Positions 17,059 through 27,119 are shown, counted from the stretch's first letter. The stretch: DNA of 64,000 bases from CAYFKJ01 sp964343605 (GCA_964343605.1 CAYFKJ010000004.1:62001-126000); one strand, 5' to 3'. Program-made: numbers and translations. Notes: generated from the sequence alone by a model not told the origin.

Positions 17059-18456
17059 CTACTTACCGTTCTTTTTGCACTGCCGCACGAAGGCGACAAA
17101 CCGTTCAGCCCAGCGATTGCCCCCGACATCGCGGAGATGAGCGTAACTAGCAAGGACATTCCTGTAAACGATACCGTCGTTTTCGCCGTCGATGCCGGTG
17201 CCGCGCCGCACCTTGTAGGCGAATCTGAGCGATGGGTCGAGCCGTTCGAGCCGGGAATAATGAAATTCGTGGGCGGGGAATTCCACCGGTGCATCGTCCC
17301 CGCTTCTCAAAGGCCACGGTCCGGCGCCGGTTTCCTCGAGCCTTACGTAACCCCGACCTGCGGGCCGGGATTGCATTTGCACGTCCGCCTCGATAGCTCC
17401 CACCATCTCGCAGGTTTTGTCGTGCCAGGTAATGCGCCGGGCCAAATACATCAGGCCGCCGCACTCGGCATAAACCGGAAGATCATTCTCGATCGCCGCC
17501 GCGATGTCCCGTCGCATCGATGTGTTGGCTTCCAGCTCCGCCATCTTCATTTCGGGAAAGCCGCCGCTGACAAACAGACCGTCGACGTCCGGCAGATGCT
17601 CATCGCTGAGCGAATCGAAGATCACCAGTTCGGCCCCCGCCGCCTCCAGCGCCTCGAGGTCGGCGGCGTAGTAGAAACCGAACGCCGCATCCCTGGGAAT
17701 GCCGATACGGACGATCCTTCCGGGTTTGACTTCCGTCTCCTCCGGCTGAACCGGCGGCGTATCCACGGTGGCGGGCGCCGCGCCCACGACCTTGGTCAGC
17801 AGCTCGACATCGACATGGTCGGCGATGTGATCGGCGATGGCGGCAACACGTTCGTCGGCACCCTCGTCCTCGTTCGTGGGCATCAGGCCGATGTGGCGTT
17901 CGACGATCTCCAGGTTGCGGTTGCGATGGACAGCGCCCAGCACGGGAACGTCGGTGTAGTGGCCGACGGCGGCGTGCAGTTTGCCTTCGTGCCGGTCACC
18001 GGCGACCTTGTTGAGGATTACCCCGGCGATTTCGACGTGGGGGTGGAAGGACTGGTAACCCAGGATCAGCGGCGCCACGCCGCGCGTAATGCCCTGGGTG
18101 TCGATCACCAGAATGACCGGCAGACCAAGAAGACGCGCCAGCGCCGCCGTGGAATCGCTGCCCGCCGGATCCATGCCGTCGTAGAGTCCCTTGTTGCCCT
18201 CAACCAGGGCCACGTCCGCATCGCTCATGGCGCGGGCGAAATCGCCAACGATCTCCTCGTGCGGTTGGGTGTAGAAATCGAGATTGCGGCAGGGCCGACC
18301 GGCCGCCCGCGCGAGCCACATGGGATCGATATAGTCCGGGCCCTTCTTGAAAGGTTGGACCTTCAGCCCGCCACCGGCAAGGGCCGCGCAAAGGCCGACG
18401 GAAATCGTCGTCTTGCCCGATGATTTGTGGGCCGCTGAAACGAGAAAGCGCGTCAT
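17059..18456 (-). CDS. dsrN: Cobyrinate a,c-diamide synthase family, DsrN-type sirohaem amidase
   Basis: 465 residues. The N-terminal ATPase domain begins VSAAHKSSGKTTISVGLCAAL (P-loop) and contains VEGNKGLYDG. The C-terminal glutaminase has the YAECGGLMYL nucleophile elbow near residue 330 and an EFHYSRLE end with the catalytic histidine. CobB makes the a,c-diamide of cobyrinate; the homologue DsrN is proposed to amidate sirohaem for Dsr. I favour DsrN because it lies in the dsr run between the TrpD2-like gene and SUMT, with no other cobalamin gene near. The sequence alone does not separate the two roles. Confidence 0.82.
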   Translation of the reverse strand: MTRFLVSAAHKSSGKTTISVGLCAALAGGGLKVQPFKKGPDYIDPMWLARAAGRPCRNLDFYTQPHEEIVGDFARAMSDADVALVEGNKGLYDGMDPAGSDSTAALARLLGLPVILVIDTQGITRGVAPLILGYQSFHPHVEIAGVILNKVAGDRHEGKLHAAVGHYTDVPVLGAVHRNRNLEIVERHIGLMPTNEDEGADERVAAIADHIADHVDVELLTKVVGAAPATVDTPPVQPEETEVKPGRIVRIGIPRDAAFGFYYAADLEALEAAGAELVIFDSLSDEHLPDVDGLFVSGGFPEMKMAELEANTSMRRDIAAAIENDLPVYAECGGLMYLARRITWHDKTCEMVGAIEADVQMQSRPAGRGYVRLEETGAGPWPLRSGDDAPVEFPAHEFHYSRLERLDPSLRFAYKVRRGTGIDGENDGIVYRNVLASYAHLRDVGGNRWAERFVAFVRQCKKNGK

Positions 18457-18476
18457 CGCGTCGTTCGCTGGGCCGT

Positions 18477-19484
18477 CTAGGCAGCCGCCCCGAGCCGGCC
18501 CCGGTCACGGGCATGCCACATGGCTTCGGCCTGATCCTGGGCGTCTTGCGGTCCCGACGCCCTGGCCATGGTGGCGAGCGCCAACGCCGCCGTGCCGGTC
18601 ACCGCGGCCTCGGCGTAACCGTCTTCAAGTTCGCCGCGCCAGACCGCCAGCAGACGGCCGGTATCCATGTCCTCGTCGTGAGGTTGGCGGGATTCGGGCA
18701 GGAGGGCGGGCCATTCAAGTTCCGAGAGTTCGCCGTTCAAGACGGATTTGACGATCAGGGGTTTGTTGGGACGGCGCTCGATTTCGCCGCCCTCGCCCTT
18801 GATCACCGACATCTTTTTCTCACCCAGCATCAACGCCGCTTCCTGGTGGGTGGACAGGTAACCGGGGTGGAAAATGCCCTGGATCATGGCATCCGCCGCC
18901 AGCGGGTTGATCATGCGGGAAATGGTGTGGACGGGCGAGCGCAAGCCCAGCAGGGGCCGGAGATCGATGATGTCGCGCAAGGTGGGGCTCAAGCCTTCCA
19001 ATGGGACATAGCCGAAGTTGGTGGCGTCGATGTGGCCGGCGGCCTCGGCCAGCGTATCGGCAACCGGCAGGCCCATAAACTCCAGCGTCTCGCGGGTGTA
19101 GAGCCGGCCCGGGGTGTGGCCCTCCGTGCCGTGCATGAAAATGCGAAAGCCGTTCTGCGCCAACAGCAGACAGGAGAGGATGAACCAGGGCAGTTGGCGG
19201 CGCTTGCCGGCATAGGACGACCAGTCGAGGTCGACGGCTACTTTCGGGGGCGCGTCGAGGGCTTCGCGGCAGGCTTCGACGAAACCGGCGACTTCTTCGG
19301 CCGTTTCCTCCTTGTACCGCATCAGCATGAGAAAAGCGCCGAGCTGCACGGGTTCCACCTCGCCCGCCAGAATCAGACGCATGCTGTCCCGCGCTTCCTC
19401 ACGGGTCAAAGGGCGGGATATCGTTCGTCCGCGCGCCAGGATGCGCACATATTGCGCGAATGGATGTTCTTCACGTGTCGCCAT
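18477..19484 (-). CDS. TrpD2/YbiB-like protein (glycosyltransferase family 3 fold)
   Basis: 335 residues. It resembles anthranilate phosphoribosyltransferase but belongs to the TrpD2 (YbiB) branch. The N-terminal helical part reads YVRILARGRTISRPLTREEA and the core has SPVHTISRMINPL, FHPGYLSTHQEAALMLGE and VIKGEGGEIERRP. The usual PRPP-binding GTGGD loop of TrpD is absent; EGHTPGRLYT stands near that place. YbiB of E. coli binds nucleic acids and has no TrpD activity. The gene sits inside the dsr run, 36 bases after dsrP and 20 before dsrN, with no trp gene near. A role tied to sirohaem or sulfur metabolism is only inferred. Confidence 0.75.
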   Translation of the reverse strand: MATREEHPFAQYVRILARGRTISRPLTREEARDSMRLILAGEVEPVQLGAFLMLMRYKEETAEEVAGFVEACREALDAPPKVAVDLDWSSYAGKRRQLPWFILSCLLLAQNGFRIFMHGTEGHTPGRLYTRETLEFMGLPVADTLAEAAGHIDATNFGYVPLEGLSPTLRDIIDLRPLLGLRSPVHTISRMINPLAADAMIQGIFHPGYLSTHQEAALMLGEKKMSVIKGEGGEIERRPNKPLIVKSVLNGELSELEWPALLPESRQPHDEDMDTGRLLAVWRGELEDGYAEAAVTGTAALALATMARASGPQDAQDQAEAMWHARDRGRLGAAA

Positions 19485-19520
19485 GATCGAAACCGTATGG
19501 TTAGAGAAGCCCTCAGCTTC

Positions 19521-20735
19521 TTATGTAGTCGAGCCCCGGTGCGGATCAACATCCGCATCCGCCAAGCTGACCGGCAGAAACGCCAGTATCTTGACGGCAA
19601 AGGCGACGATCGCCAGCGATAAGGCGACGCCGCCGATACCGAGGCCTATTTCATATACGCTTGGCGCATAGGACGCCACCGTGCCGTCGGCAAAACCGCT
19701 TTCGACGGTCATGCCGGGGAACATCGACAGCGGAAACGCCTGTCCGCCGATGATAATCACGTAGACCTGAGCCATGCCGCCGACGATCACGCCGGCCGCC
19801 GCCAGGGCAATGACCGGCCGGTTACCGCGGAATTGGGGACTGAGCAGCAGCACGAGCGGCAGGATGCCACCGATCAGCACCTGCCCCAACCAGAAGAGGC
19901 GCGTGTAGACGCCGCCGTCCAACAGAATGAAGCGTTCGACGCCGGTATGTTCGGCGGCGTAAAGGTTGGTCAGATGCTGCACGGCCGTGAAATAGAGCAC
20001 GACCGCAACGAAAATACCGAGCAACTTGGCCAGGCGGGTGACGATCACATCGCCCAACGCCCGGTCCGTACCGGCGCTGCCGGCCATTAGGACCAGCACG
20101 AAGATGGCAAGCCCGAAGGCAAACGACATGGCAATGAAGAGCGGCGCCATGATGGCGGCGTCATAAGCCTGCCGCGCCACCAGAAAGCCGAAGATTGAAC
20201 CCGTACCCGTGGTTAGCGCCAGGCGCCAGACGAAGGCCACGACGCCTGCCGGCTTGGCAAAACGGTTCATGCGCCGTTCCATCATCAGCCAGAGATAGAC
20301 GCCTGCGATGGCGATGAAGCCGACGTAGAGGTAGATGTTCCAGGCGAAGATGGATCTAAAGTTATAGGTCGTCATAGCCACGATCAGGCGGTCGGGCCGC
20401 CCCAAATCGAGCACCAGGACGGCCAATCCGCCCACCAGAAGGGCGATGGCCAGCAGGGCCGACAGCGGCGCCAGCGGCTTGTAAAGGCTGCGGCCGAAGA
20501 CCGACGAGATGGAGGCCACGTTCAGCGCACCCGACGCCGCGACGATGAGGAAGACGGCGAAGACATGCGGCATTCCCCAGACGATCTGGTTGTCCATGCC
20601 GGTGATGACGTGGCCGTAGTGTTCCATGTTCCAGGCCGACGCAAGCCCCACGACGACCAGCGCGCCGAGGCCGCCGATCAATGCCAGGTAACCGGGGCTG
20701 CGTCCTTCGATGCGGCTGTATCTCGTGCGTTTCAT
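19521..20735 (-). CDS. dsrP: DsrP, NrfD-like membrane subunit
   Basis: 404 residues with about ten membrane helices, in the NrfD/PsrC family. DsrP is the quinone-reactive integral subunit of the DsrMKJOP complex. Visible family features are the LDLGRPDRL segment near residue 110, RSIFAWNIYLY, and a VEVFILLDG-like stretch (TGVERFILLDGG). The ATG at 20735 shares its A with the TGA of dsrO, so translation is coupled. The longer frame to 20930 overlaps dsrO coding sequence and is arginine-rich noise. The complex passes electrons between DsrC thiols and the quinone pool across the membrane. Confidence 0.93.
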   Translation of the reverse strand: MKRTRYSRIEGRSPGYLALIGGLGALVVVGLASAWNMEHYGHVITGMDNQIVWGMPHVFAVFLIVAASGALNVASISSVFGRSLYKPLAPLSALLAIALLVGGLAVLVLDLGRPDRLIVAMTTYNFRSIFAWNIYLYVGFIAIAGVYLWLMMERRMNRFAKPAGVVAFVWRLALTTGTGSIFGFLVARQAYDAAIMAPLFIAMSFAFGLAIFVLVLMAGSAGTDRALGDVIVTRLAKLLGIFVAVVLYFTAVQHLTNLYAAEHTGVERFILLDGGVYTRLFWLGQVLIGGILPLVLLLSPQFRGNRPVIALAAAGVIVGGMAQVYVIIIGGQAFPLSMFPGMTVESGFADGTVASYAPSVYEIGLGIGGVALSLAIVAFAVKILAFLPVSLADADVDPHRGSTT

Positions 20736-21499
20736 CAGATCCCCCTGTAGCGGACGGCGGGATTGAGGCCCAGGTCGGCGCGGATCTGCTTGCTGGCGTG
20801 ACGGGCGATGAGTTTCGAGATTTCGCTGTCGGGATCGTTGAGATCGCCGAACACCATGGCGCCGCGTTCGCTGCCGCCGCAGGCTTCGACGCAGGCCGGC
20901 TCGCGGTCGGCGTCGACGCGGTGGACGCACAAAGTGCAGCTCTCAACCGTGCCCTTGCCGCGCGGCGCATGGGTGCGCTGGCCTGTTACGCTTTCATGCA
21001 CGAACGAGCGCGCCTTGTAGGGGCAGGCCATCATGCAATAGCGGCAGCCTATGCAGGTGTGCTTGTCCACCAGCACGATGCCGTCGGCCCGCTTCATGGA
21101 GGCGCCGGTGGGACAGACGTCGACACACGGCGGTTCCTCGCAATGCTGGCACATCATCGGCAGCGTCTGGCTCCAGCCTGTCTCGGGGTCGGTGATCTTG
21201 ACGGCACGGATCCACTGGGGGTCGGTCGGGCGCATCGGTTTGTCGGCCTCTCCCTCGCCGCGCCAGCCGTTCTCGTCGGCACAGGCGTCGACGCAGGCCG
21301 TACAGCCGTCCTCGCACTTGTCGGCGTCGATCAACAAGCCCCAGCGCACGCCGGGCGAAGCCGCGGCGCCCTTGGGCCGGGCCTGCGCCGGCGCAAACAG
21401 CGTCAGGCCGGGGGCGATGGCGATGCCCGCTGCCGCCCCTACCAGCAGTTTGCGCCGGGTATCGTCGACGCCGGTCGAACAGTTGTTGCCGCACGCCAT
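20735..21499 (-). CDS. dsrO: DsrO, periplasmic ferredoxin-like subunit
   Basis: 254 residues. The N-terminus carries a twin-arginine signal, DDTRRKLLVGAAAG, with cleavage expected after APAQA, so it folds before export. The mature protein has four cysteine clusters typical of DmsB/NrfC-like subunits: CEDGCTACVDAC, CQHCEEPPCVDVCPTG, CIGCRYCMMACPY and CTLCVHRVD...CVEAC. Together they would hold several [4Fe-4S] clusters. I start at ATG 21499, with a GGGAG about ten bases before it and five bases after the dsrJ stop. DsrO links DsrJ and DsrP on the periplasmic side. Confidence 0.94.
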   Translation of the reverse strand: MACGNNCSTGVDDTRRKLLVGAAAGIAIAPGLTLFAPAQARPKGAAASPGVRWGLLIDADKCEDGCTACVDACADENGWRGEGEADKPMRPTDPQWIRAVKITDPETGWSQTLPMMCQHCEEPPCVDVCPTGASMKRADGIVLVDKHTCIGCRYCMMACPYKARSFVHESVTGQRTHAPRGKGTVESCTLCVHRVDADREPACVEACGGSERGAMVFGDLNDPDSEISKLIARHASKQIRADLGLNPAVRYRGI

Positions 21500-21503
21500 G
21501 CCG

Positions 21504-21935
21504 CTACACTCCCGCACATCCGGCAATGCCGGCGTGGGCGAAGACAGGCGCCAAATCTGCGCGGCGATCAGTTTCGGGCGTCGAGGCGTGACACTCAAAG
21601 CAGTCGATCGTGACGGCGGTATAGGTGTGGCACGACTTGCAGAAATGCTCGGGCTCGCGGTAAGTCACGGGCCGGCCGTTTTTGCCGGGCACGGCGTGGC
21701 AGGCAATGCAGTCCTTGAGGCTGTATTTCTCGCCCCGGATGCCGAGCCGCAGGGTATCGTCGCGCTGATGCATGAGCATATCGGGATGATAGCGCCGCAT
21801 GAACGGCACCTCGGCCACGCACTGCACCCCCTTGCCCTTGGGCGGCTGCGGCTGCGGCACGCTGCCGGACCACGCCGGTCCCGCCATCAAGGGCAGCAGC
21901 AGAGCCGCAAGCACGATGAGCAGCGCACGCTTCAT
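21504..21935 (-). CDS. dsrJ: DsrJ, triheme cytochrome c
   Basis: 143 residues. A signal peptide (MKRALLIVLAALLLPLMAG) is followed by three CXXCH haem sites at residues 76-80 (CIACH), 99-103 (CKSCH) and 112-116 (CFECH). Cys39 in GVQCVAEVPFMRR is the likely unusual cysteine ligand known for one DsrJ haem, and the nearby histidines and methionines would supply the others. The start at 21935 is two bases after the dsrL stop; the longer frame to 22007 overlaps dsrL. It is the periplasmic haem subunit of DsrMKJOP. Confidence 0.94.
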   Translation of the reverse strand: MKRALLIVLAALLLPLMAGPAWSGSVPQPQPPKGKGVQCVAEVPFMRRYHPDMLMHQRDDTLRLGIRGEKYSLKDCIACHAVPGKNGRPVTYREPEHFCKSCHTYTAVTIDCFECHASTPETDRRADLAPVFAHAGIAGCAGV

Positions 21936-21937
21936 GG

Positions 21938-23908
21938 CTATTCGCCCATGCCCATTTCGATGTAGCCCGAAGGACAGACGTCGGCGCAGATGTGACAGCC
22001 AATGCATTTGCCGTAGTCCGTATCGACATACCTGCCGAACGATTTTTCGTTTTTCTTGACCCGGAACACGGCGTCCTGCGGACAGTAGACGACGCAGTTG
22101 TCACACTCGAAACATATGCCGCAGCTCATGCAGCGTTCGGCTTCGGCAACCGCCTGCTCCTTCAGCAGCGCCTGGATGCGTTCGCCGAAGTGCCCCAGGA
22201 CGGCCTCCGGATCGATGTGCTTTTCCGAACGGCGATTGCGCGGCTCGTTCGCCCAATGGCCGAGGAACAAACCGTCCGCCGGGATGATCTCGCGCGACGA
22301 GCGGTCATCGAAATTATGCACGGCGAACTTCGAGGAATCGGTGCCGCGGATCTGCTCGTGGCTGTAGTCCTCCGGCTCAAAACCGCTTTCGCGCAGCTTG
22401 TCCAGGAGGTTGAAATGGTGCACGTCGACCTTGGGCCTGCGTCCCGGCTCCTCGCCCTTCAGATACTGATCGATGCTTTCGACGGCGACGGAGGCATGGC
22501 CGATGGCTGTCGTCAACAGATGGGGTTTGATGATGTCGCCGGCGACGAAATAGCCGGGTTTGTTCGGCACCTGGAAATTCTTGTCGGCGGAGACCAGTCC
22601 CTTGCCGTTGTTGAGGTCCTCCATGCCTTCGAAGTCGCCCTGCTGGCCGATGGCGCCGACAATGAGGTCGCATTCGATGTCAAACTCGCTGCCCTCCTTC
22701 GTCGTCATGTTGTTGCCTTCCCACTCGACCTCGATGACGCGCAGCGCCGTGGCGCGGCCCTCGTCGTTGACGATGACCTCGACCGGCGCGAGGCTGGCAC
22801 GGATGGCGACGCCTTCCTGGCGCACGTGCTCGACTTCCATCTTGGTCGCCGGCATCTTGTCGACGGGCCGGCGGTAGACGATGGTAACGTCGGCCCCCTG
22901 GCGCTTGGCCGCCGTCGCCACATCGTGGGCTGTGTGGCCGAGGACGACCATTTCGGGCCGGTCCTTTTCGCTGGCATGCGTGATGTGACCGAGACGCCGG
23001 GCCACCGCCGCCACGTCCATAGCGGTGTCGCCGCCGCCGATCACCAGCACGCGCTGGGCGCCGTGCTGCAGGCGGCCCTGGTTGAAGGCCTCGAGGAAGG
23101 CGACGCCGGAGATGCAGTTGGTCGCCTTGTCCGCGCCGGGGAACGGCAGGGCCGAACCGTGCTTTGCGCCGATGGCGATGAGGATGGCGTCGTAGTCATT
23201 CTCGAGCTGCTGCATGGGAATGTCGCGGCCGATGCGGGTGCTGAGCTTGATCTCGACGCCCATGTCGACGATGCGCTTGATCTCGCCGTCGAGTACCTCG
23301 CGCGGCGTGCGGTAACCGGGGATGCCGTAGCGCATCATGCCGCCGAGATCCTCGTGGTCGTCGAAGATAGTGGCGCCATGGCCGAGGCGGCGAAGCTGGT
23401 AGGCCGCCGCCAGGCCGGCCGGTCCGCCGCCGACGATGGCGACTTTCTTGCCGGTATCGGCGGCGGCCTCGCCGAAGCTTAGTTCCTGTTGCAGGGCATA
23501 GTCGCCGACGAAGTGTTCGACCGAGTTGATGCCGACATGTTCCTCGACCTCGTTGCGGTTGCAGCCGTCCTCGCACGGCGCCGGACAGACGCGGCCCATG
23601 ATGGCGGGCAGCGGATTGGCGTCCGTGATGCGGCGGAAGGCGTATTCCTCCCACGGCATGTCGGGATCAGCCGGCTTCTCGACGCCGCGGGCGATGCTGA
23701 GCCAGCCCCGAATATCCTCGCCCGAAGGGCAACTGCCCTGGCAGGGCGGCGTGCGGTGGACATAGGTCGGGCATTTGTGACTTTCGTCCGCCGTGAAGAT
23801 TTCCTCACTCCACGGTTTGTGCGAATCGTCGCCATCCTTATAGCGCCGGCGGGTCTGCTGTGCGGCCTGGTCCGGCGCGCTGGGGGTTTCTTCGGCTGAA
23901 TTCGTCAT
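21938..23908 (-). CDS. dsrL: DsrL, Fe-S flavoprotein NAD(P)H:acceptor oxidoreductase
   Basis: 656 residues, similar to the small subunit of glutamate synthase. From the N-terminus: Fe-S cysteines in CQGSCPSGEDIRGW and CPAPCEDGCNR, the FAD site VAIVGGGPAGLAAA near residue 153, the NAD(P) site VLVIGGGDTAMDV near 290, and two C-terminal ferredoxin clusters CMSCGICFECDNC and CIGCHICADVCPSG. In sulfur oxidisers DsrL takes electrons from the sirohaem reductase and reduces NAD(P). Its presence, with DsrEFH, indicates the oxidative direction. The ATG is 15 bases after the dsrK stop. The cofactor preference cannot be judged by eye. Confidence 0.94.
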   Translation of the reverse strand: MTNSAEETPSAPDQAAQQTRRRYKDGDDSHKPWSEEIFTADESHKCPTYVHRTPPCQGSCPSGEDIRGWLSIARGVEKPADPDMPWEEYAFRRITDANPLPAIMGRVCPAPCEDGCNRNEVEEHVGINSVEHFVGDYALQQELSFGEAAADTGKKVAIVGGGPAGLAAAYQLRRLGHGATIFDDHEDLGGMMRYGIPGYRTPREVLDGEIKRIVDMGVEIKLSTRIGRDIPMQQLENDYDAILIAIGAKHGSALPFPGADKATNCISGVAFLEAFNQGRLQHGAQRVLVIGGGDTAMDVAAVARRLGHITHASEKDRPEMVVLGHTAHDVATAAKRQGADVTIVYRRPVDKMPATKMEVEHVRQEGVAIRASLAPVEVIVNDEGRATALRVIEVEWEGNNMTTKEGSEFDIECDLIVGAIGQQGDFEGMEDLNNGKGLVSADKNFQVPNKPGYFVAGDIIKPHLLTTAIGHASVAVESIDQYLKGEEPGRRPKVDVHHFNLLDKLRESGFEPEDYSHEQIRGTDSSKFAVHNFDDRSSREIIPADGLFLGHWANEPRNRRSEKHIDPEAVLGHFGERIQALLKEQAVAEAERCMSCGICFECDNCVVYCPQDAVFRVKKNEKSFGRYVDTDYGKCIGCHICADVCPSGYIEMGMGE

Positions 23909-23923
23909 AGCGGTTTCCCTGCC

Positions 23924-25513
<1,590 letters not shown>

Positions 25514-25518
25514 CGGCC

Positions 25519-26259
25519 CTACTCCCCCTTACCGGCTTCAAGCTCGGCGATCCACGGCGCCACGTGGCGCTTTTCGCGGGCGTCGTCGATCTGGTTGCGG
25601 CTCGGGCTGAAGAAGACGCCGGGCGCATGCAGCAGCTTGCTGAACGGAAAGACGATCATCAGGGCGGCGACAAGGGCGAGGTGGATCAGCAGCGCGGGAT
25701 CGCCGGGCAGGGGCTGCCAGTCGAAATACATCAGGCCGAGCATGAAGGCTTTCAGAGCCACAATGTCGGTGGGGGCAACGTAGCGCATGCCGAGGCCGCT
25801 GCCGGCGATAGCGAGCAGCAGCACCAGGAACAGGATGTCCGATGCGTTCGTGATGTAGCGCACGCGCTCGACAAACAGGCGCCGCGCCAGGAGACCGGCC
25901 AGGCCCAGCACCATGGCGAAGCCGGCGTACATGCCGAAGGGCTGCACCAGCACGACCCAGCCCCACACTGGTTCGGTGAAATAGCGCAGGTGGCGCAACA
26001 GGGCGAGGGCGAGGGCGGCGTGGAACATCCAGCCGAACAGCCAAATCCACTTGTTGGATTTAAAGAGGCTTTCGAAAAAGACCACCTCGCGGAAAAGGCG
26101 CGCGCCGACGCCAGTGCGCGACAGCGGCGCCGGCATGACGGGGATTTTCAGCGGTGCGGGCGTGCGGGCGTATTGCGCGATCTTAAGCCCGACGCCGACG
26201 ACCAGGACGGCCGTGGCGGCGTAAAACAGCAGGGCAAAGATCACGGTCAGCGCCGACAT
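25519..26259 (-). CDS. dsrM: DsrM, NarI-like haem b membrane subunit
   Basis: 246 residues with about five or six membrane helices. Histidines in the helices (WMFHAALALALLRHLRYF and PALLIHLALVAALM) fit the bis-histidine haem b ligands of the NarI-like family. DsrM partners DsrK at the membrane and exchanges electrons with quinone. I start at ATG 26259 because the GGGAG lies 11 bases before it but directly abuts the alternative GTG at 26271. That ribosome site is inside a small hairpin. The C-terminal 30 residues are cytoplasmic and face DsrK. Confidence 0.92.
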   Translation of the reverse strand: MSALTVIFALLFYAATAVLVVGVGLKIAQYARTPAPLKIPVMPAPLSRTGVGARLFREVVFFESLFKSNKWIWLFGWMFHAALALALLRHLRYFTEPVWGWVVLVQPFGMYAGFAMVLGLAGLLARRLFVERVRYITNASDILFLVLLLAIAGSGLGMRYVAPTDIVALKAFMLGLMYFDWQPLPGDPALLIHLALVAALMIVFPFSKLLHAPGVFFSPSRNQIDDAREKRHVAPWIAELEAGKGE

Positions 26260-26270
26260 TTGGCGAAACA

Positions 26271-26344
26271 CTCCCTTTGGGAGGTCGCCGCGCCCCCTGG
26301 CGCGTCACCCTCCCGCTCGTCTTGTTGCCGGTATGGCGACCGGC
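26271..26344 (-). promoter_or_regulatory. Three hairpins between dsrC and dsrM
   Basis: In dsr mRNA order there is a six-base stem GCCGGT/ACCGGC (26339-26344 with 26327-26332), then CGCGCC/GGCGCG (26299-26304 with 26289-26294, four-base loop). Last comes CTCCC/GGGAG (26279-26283 with 26271-26275, three-base loop). The last stem buries the dsrM ribosome site. None is followed by a run of Ts, so they are not clear terminators. They fit mRNA processing, stabilisation of the upstream dsrC message, or reduced dsrM translation. Confidence 0.55.
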
Positions 26345-26389
26345 TCCTCAACCACTAGAACGAATTGAACAACCGGTATCGAAAGGCGA

Positions 26390-26722
26390 TTAAATACAGC
26401 CGGTGGGCTTGGGCAGACCGGCGATCTTGCAGGCCTGCTTGGCCGGACCGTAGGGGAACAAGCTGTAGAGGTACTTGTTGTTGCCCTTGTCCTTGCCGAG
26501 CTTCTTGCCGACGGCCTTGGTCAACACGCGCACGGCCGGCGCGATCTGGTATTCGTCGTAATATTCCCGCAGGAAATTGACGACTTCCCAGTGTTCGTCG
26601 GTCATGTCGATGTTCTCGTCCTGGGCGATGAGGTCAGCCAAGCCCTCACTCCAGACGCTGATGTCGGTGATGTACCCCTCTTCATCGGCGTCGTAGGTTT
26701 CGCCGTTGTACTCGTATGCCAT
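26390..26722 (-). CDS. dsrC: DsrC, sulfur carrier protein
   Basis: 110 residues. DsrC carries sulfur to and from sirohaem reductase on its flexible C-terminal arm. Both redox cysteines are there: Cys98 in KQACKIAG and the penultimate Cys109, ten residues apart, with the usual GCI ending. This marks a true DsrC rather than a TusE-like protein with one cysteine. A central YQIAPAVRVLTKAVGKKLG matches the helix-turn-helix-like part. The start at 26722 is fixed by a very good TAAGGAGGA eight bases before it. Hairpins lie on both sides of the gene. Confidence 0.97.
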   Translation of the reverse strand: MAYEYNGETYDADEEGYITDISVWSEGLADLIAQDENIDMTDEHWEVVNFLREYYDEYQIAPAVRVLTKAVGKKLGKDKGNNKYLYSLFPYGPAKQACKIAGLPKPTGCI

Positions 26723-26730
26723 TACACTGT

Positions 26731-26788
26731 CCTCCTTAAAGTCCTTTAGTGCGTTACCCCCGCACAATGTCCGGGCCGCGTTGCGGCC
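26731..26788 (-). promoter_or_regulatory. dsrC leader: hairpin and strong ribosome binding site
   Basis: Between dsrH and dsrC the transcript forms a GC-rich hairpin, GGCCGC against GCGGCC (26783-26788 with 26774-26779, three-base loop). The near-consensus ribosome site TAAGGAGG at 26731-26738 follows. The site is the strongest in the dsr run. This fits high DsrC output, and the hairpin could mark an mRNA 5' end created by processing. Confidence 0.5.
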
Positions 26789-26810
26789 TGCGTTCATATC
26801 CCTGTTGTCG

Positions 26811-27119
26811 CTACAGCCATGAGTGTATCGAATCGTGTTCGGCGGCTAAATCCACAAATCCACCGTAGTCGATGACGGATAATCCGTCGCTGACGCGGTC
26901 TTCCGACATGCCGCGAGCGGCCAGGTCCGGCCCCAGGACGTAGAGCTTGAGGCGCGATTTGGCGGCATCCAGCTTGGCGGCCACCTCCCCGGCCGCCGTC
27001 GCGGCAACGACGCCGTCCTCAATCAGCAAAACCGCGCTGCCGTCCTCGGCCATATCGAGGCACCGGTCGAACGAATTGCGCTCGAACGGTGATTTGTTGA
27101 TGGTGTGCAACTGGGTCAT
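26811..27119 (-). CDS. dsrH: DsrH, sulfurtransferase complex subunit
   Basis: 102 residues, TusB-like. DsrEFH is a hexameric cytoplasmic complex that hands sulfur to DsrC. The conserved cysteine is at position 20 (NSFDRCLDMA), matching Cys20 of the purple sulfur bacterial protein. Other marks are AVLLIEDGVVAAT and the LYVLGPDLAARG segment. The ATG overlaps the dsrF stop by four bases (ATGA), giving coupled translation. The gene lies between dsrF and dsrC, as in other oxidative dsr loci. Confidence 0.93.
   Translation of the reverse strand: MTQLHTINKSPFERNSFDRCLDMAEDGSAVLLIEDGVVAATAAGEVAAKLDAAKSRLKLYVLGPDLAARGMSEDRVSDGLSVIDYGGFVDLAAEHDSIHSWL

Noticed and set aside
17059..18456. Assignment as cobalamin CobB
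   Set aside because: Sequence permits it, but the gene lies between dsr genes and SUMT with no other cobalamin gene, so DsrN is preferred; kept as an alternative.
20738..20930. Upstream extension of dsrP
   Set aside because: It lies fully inside dsrO in another frame and is arginine-rich; ATG 20735, joined to the dsrO stop, is the real start.
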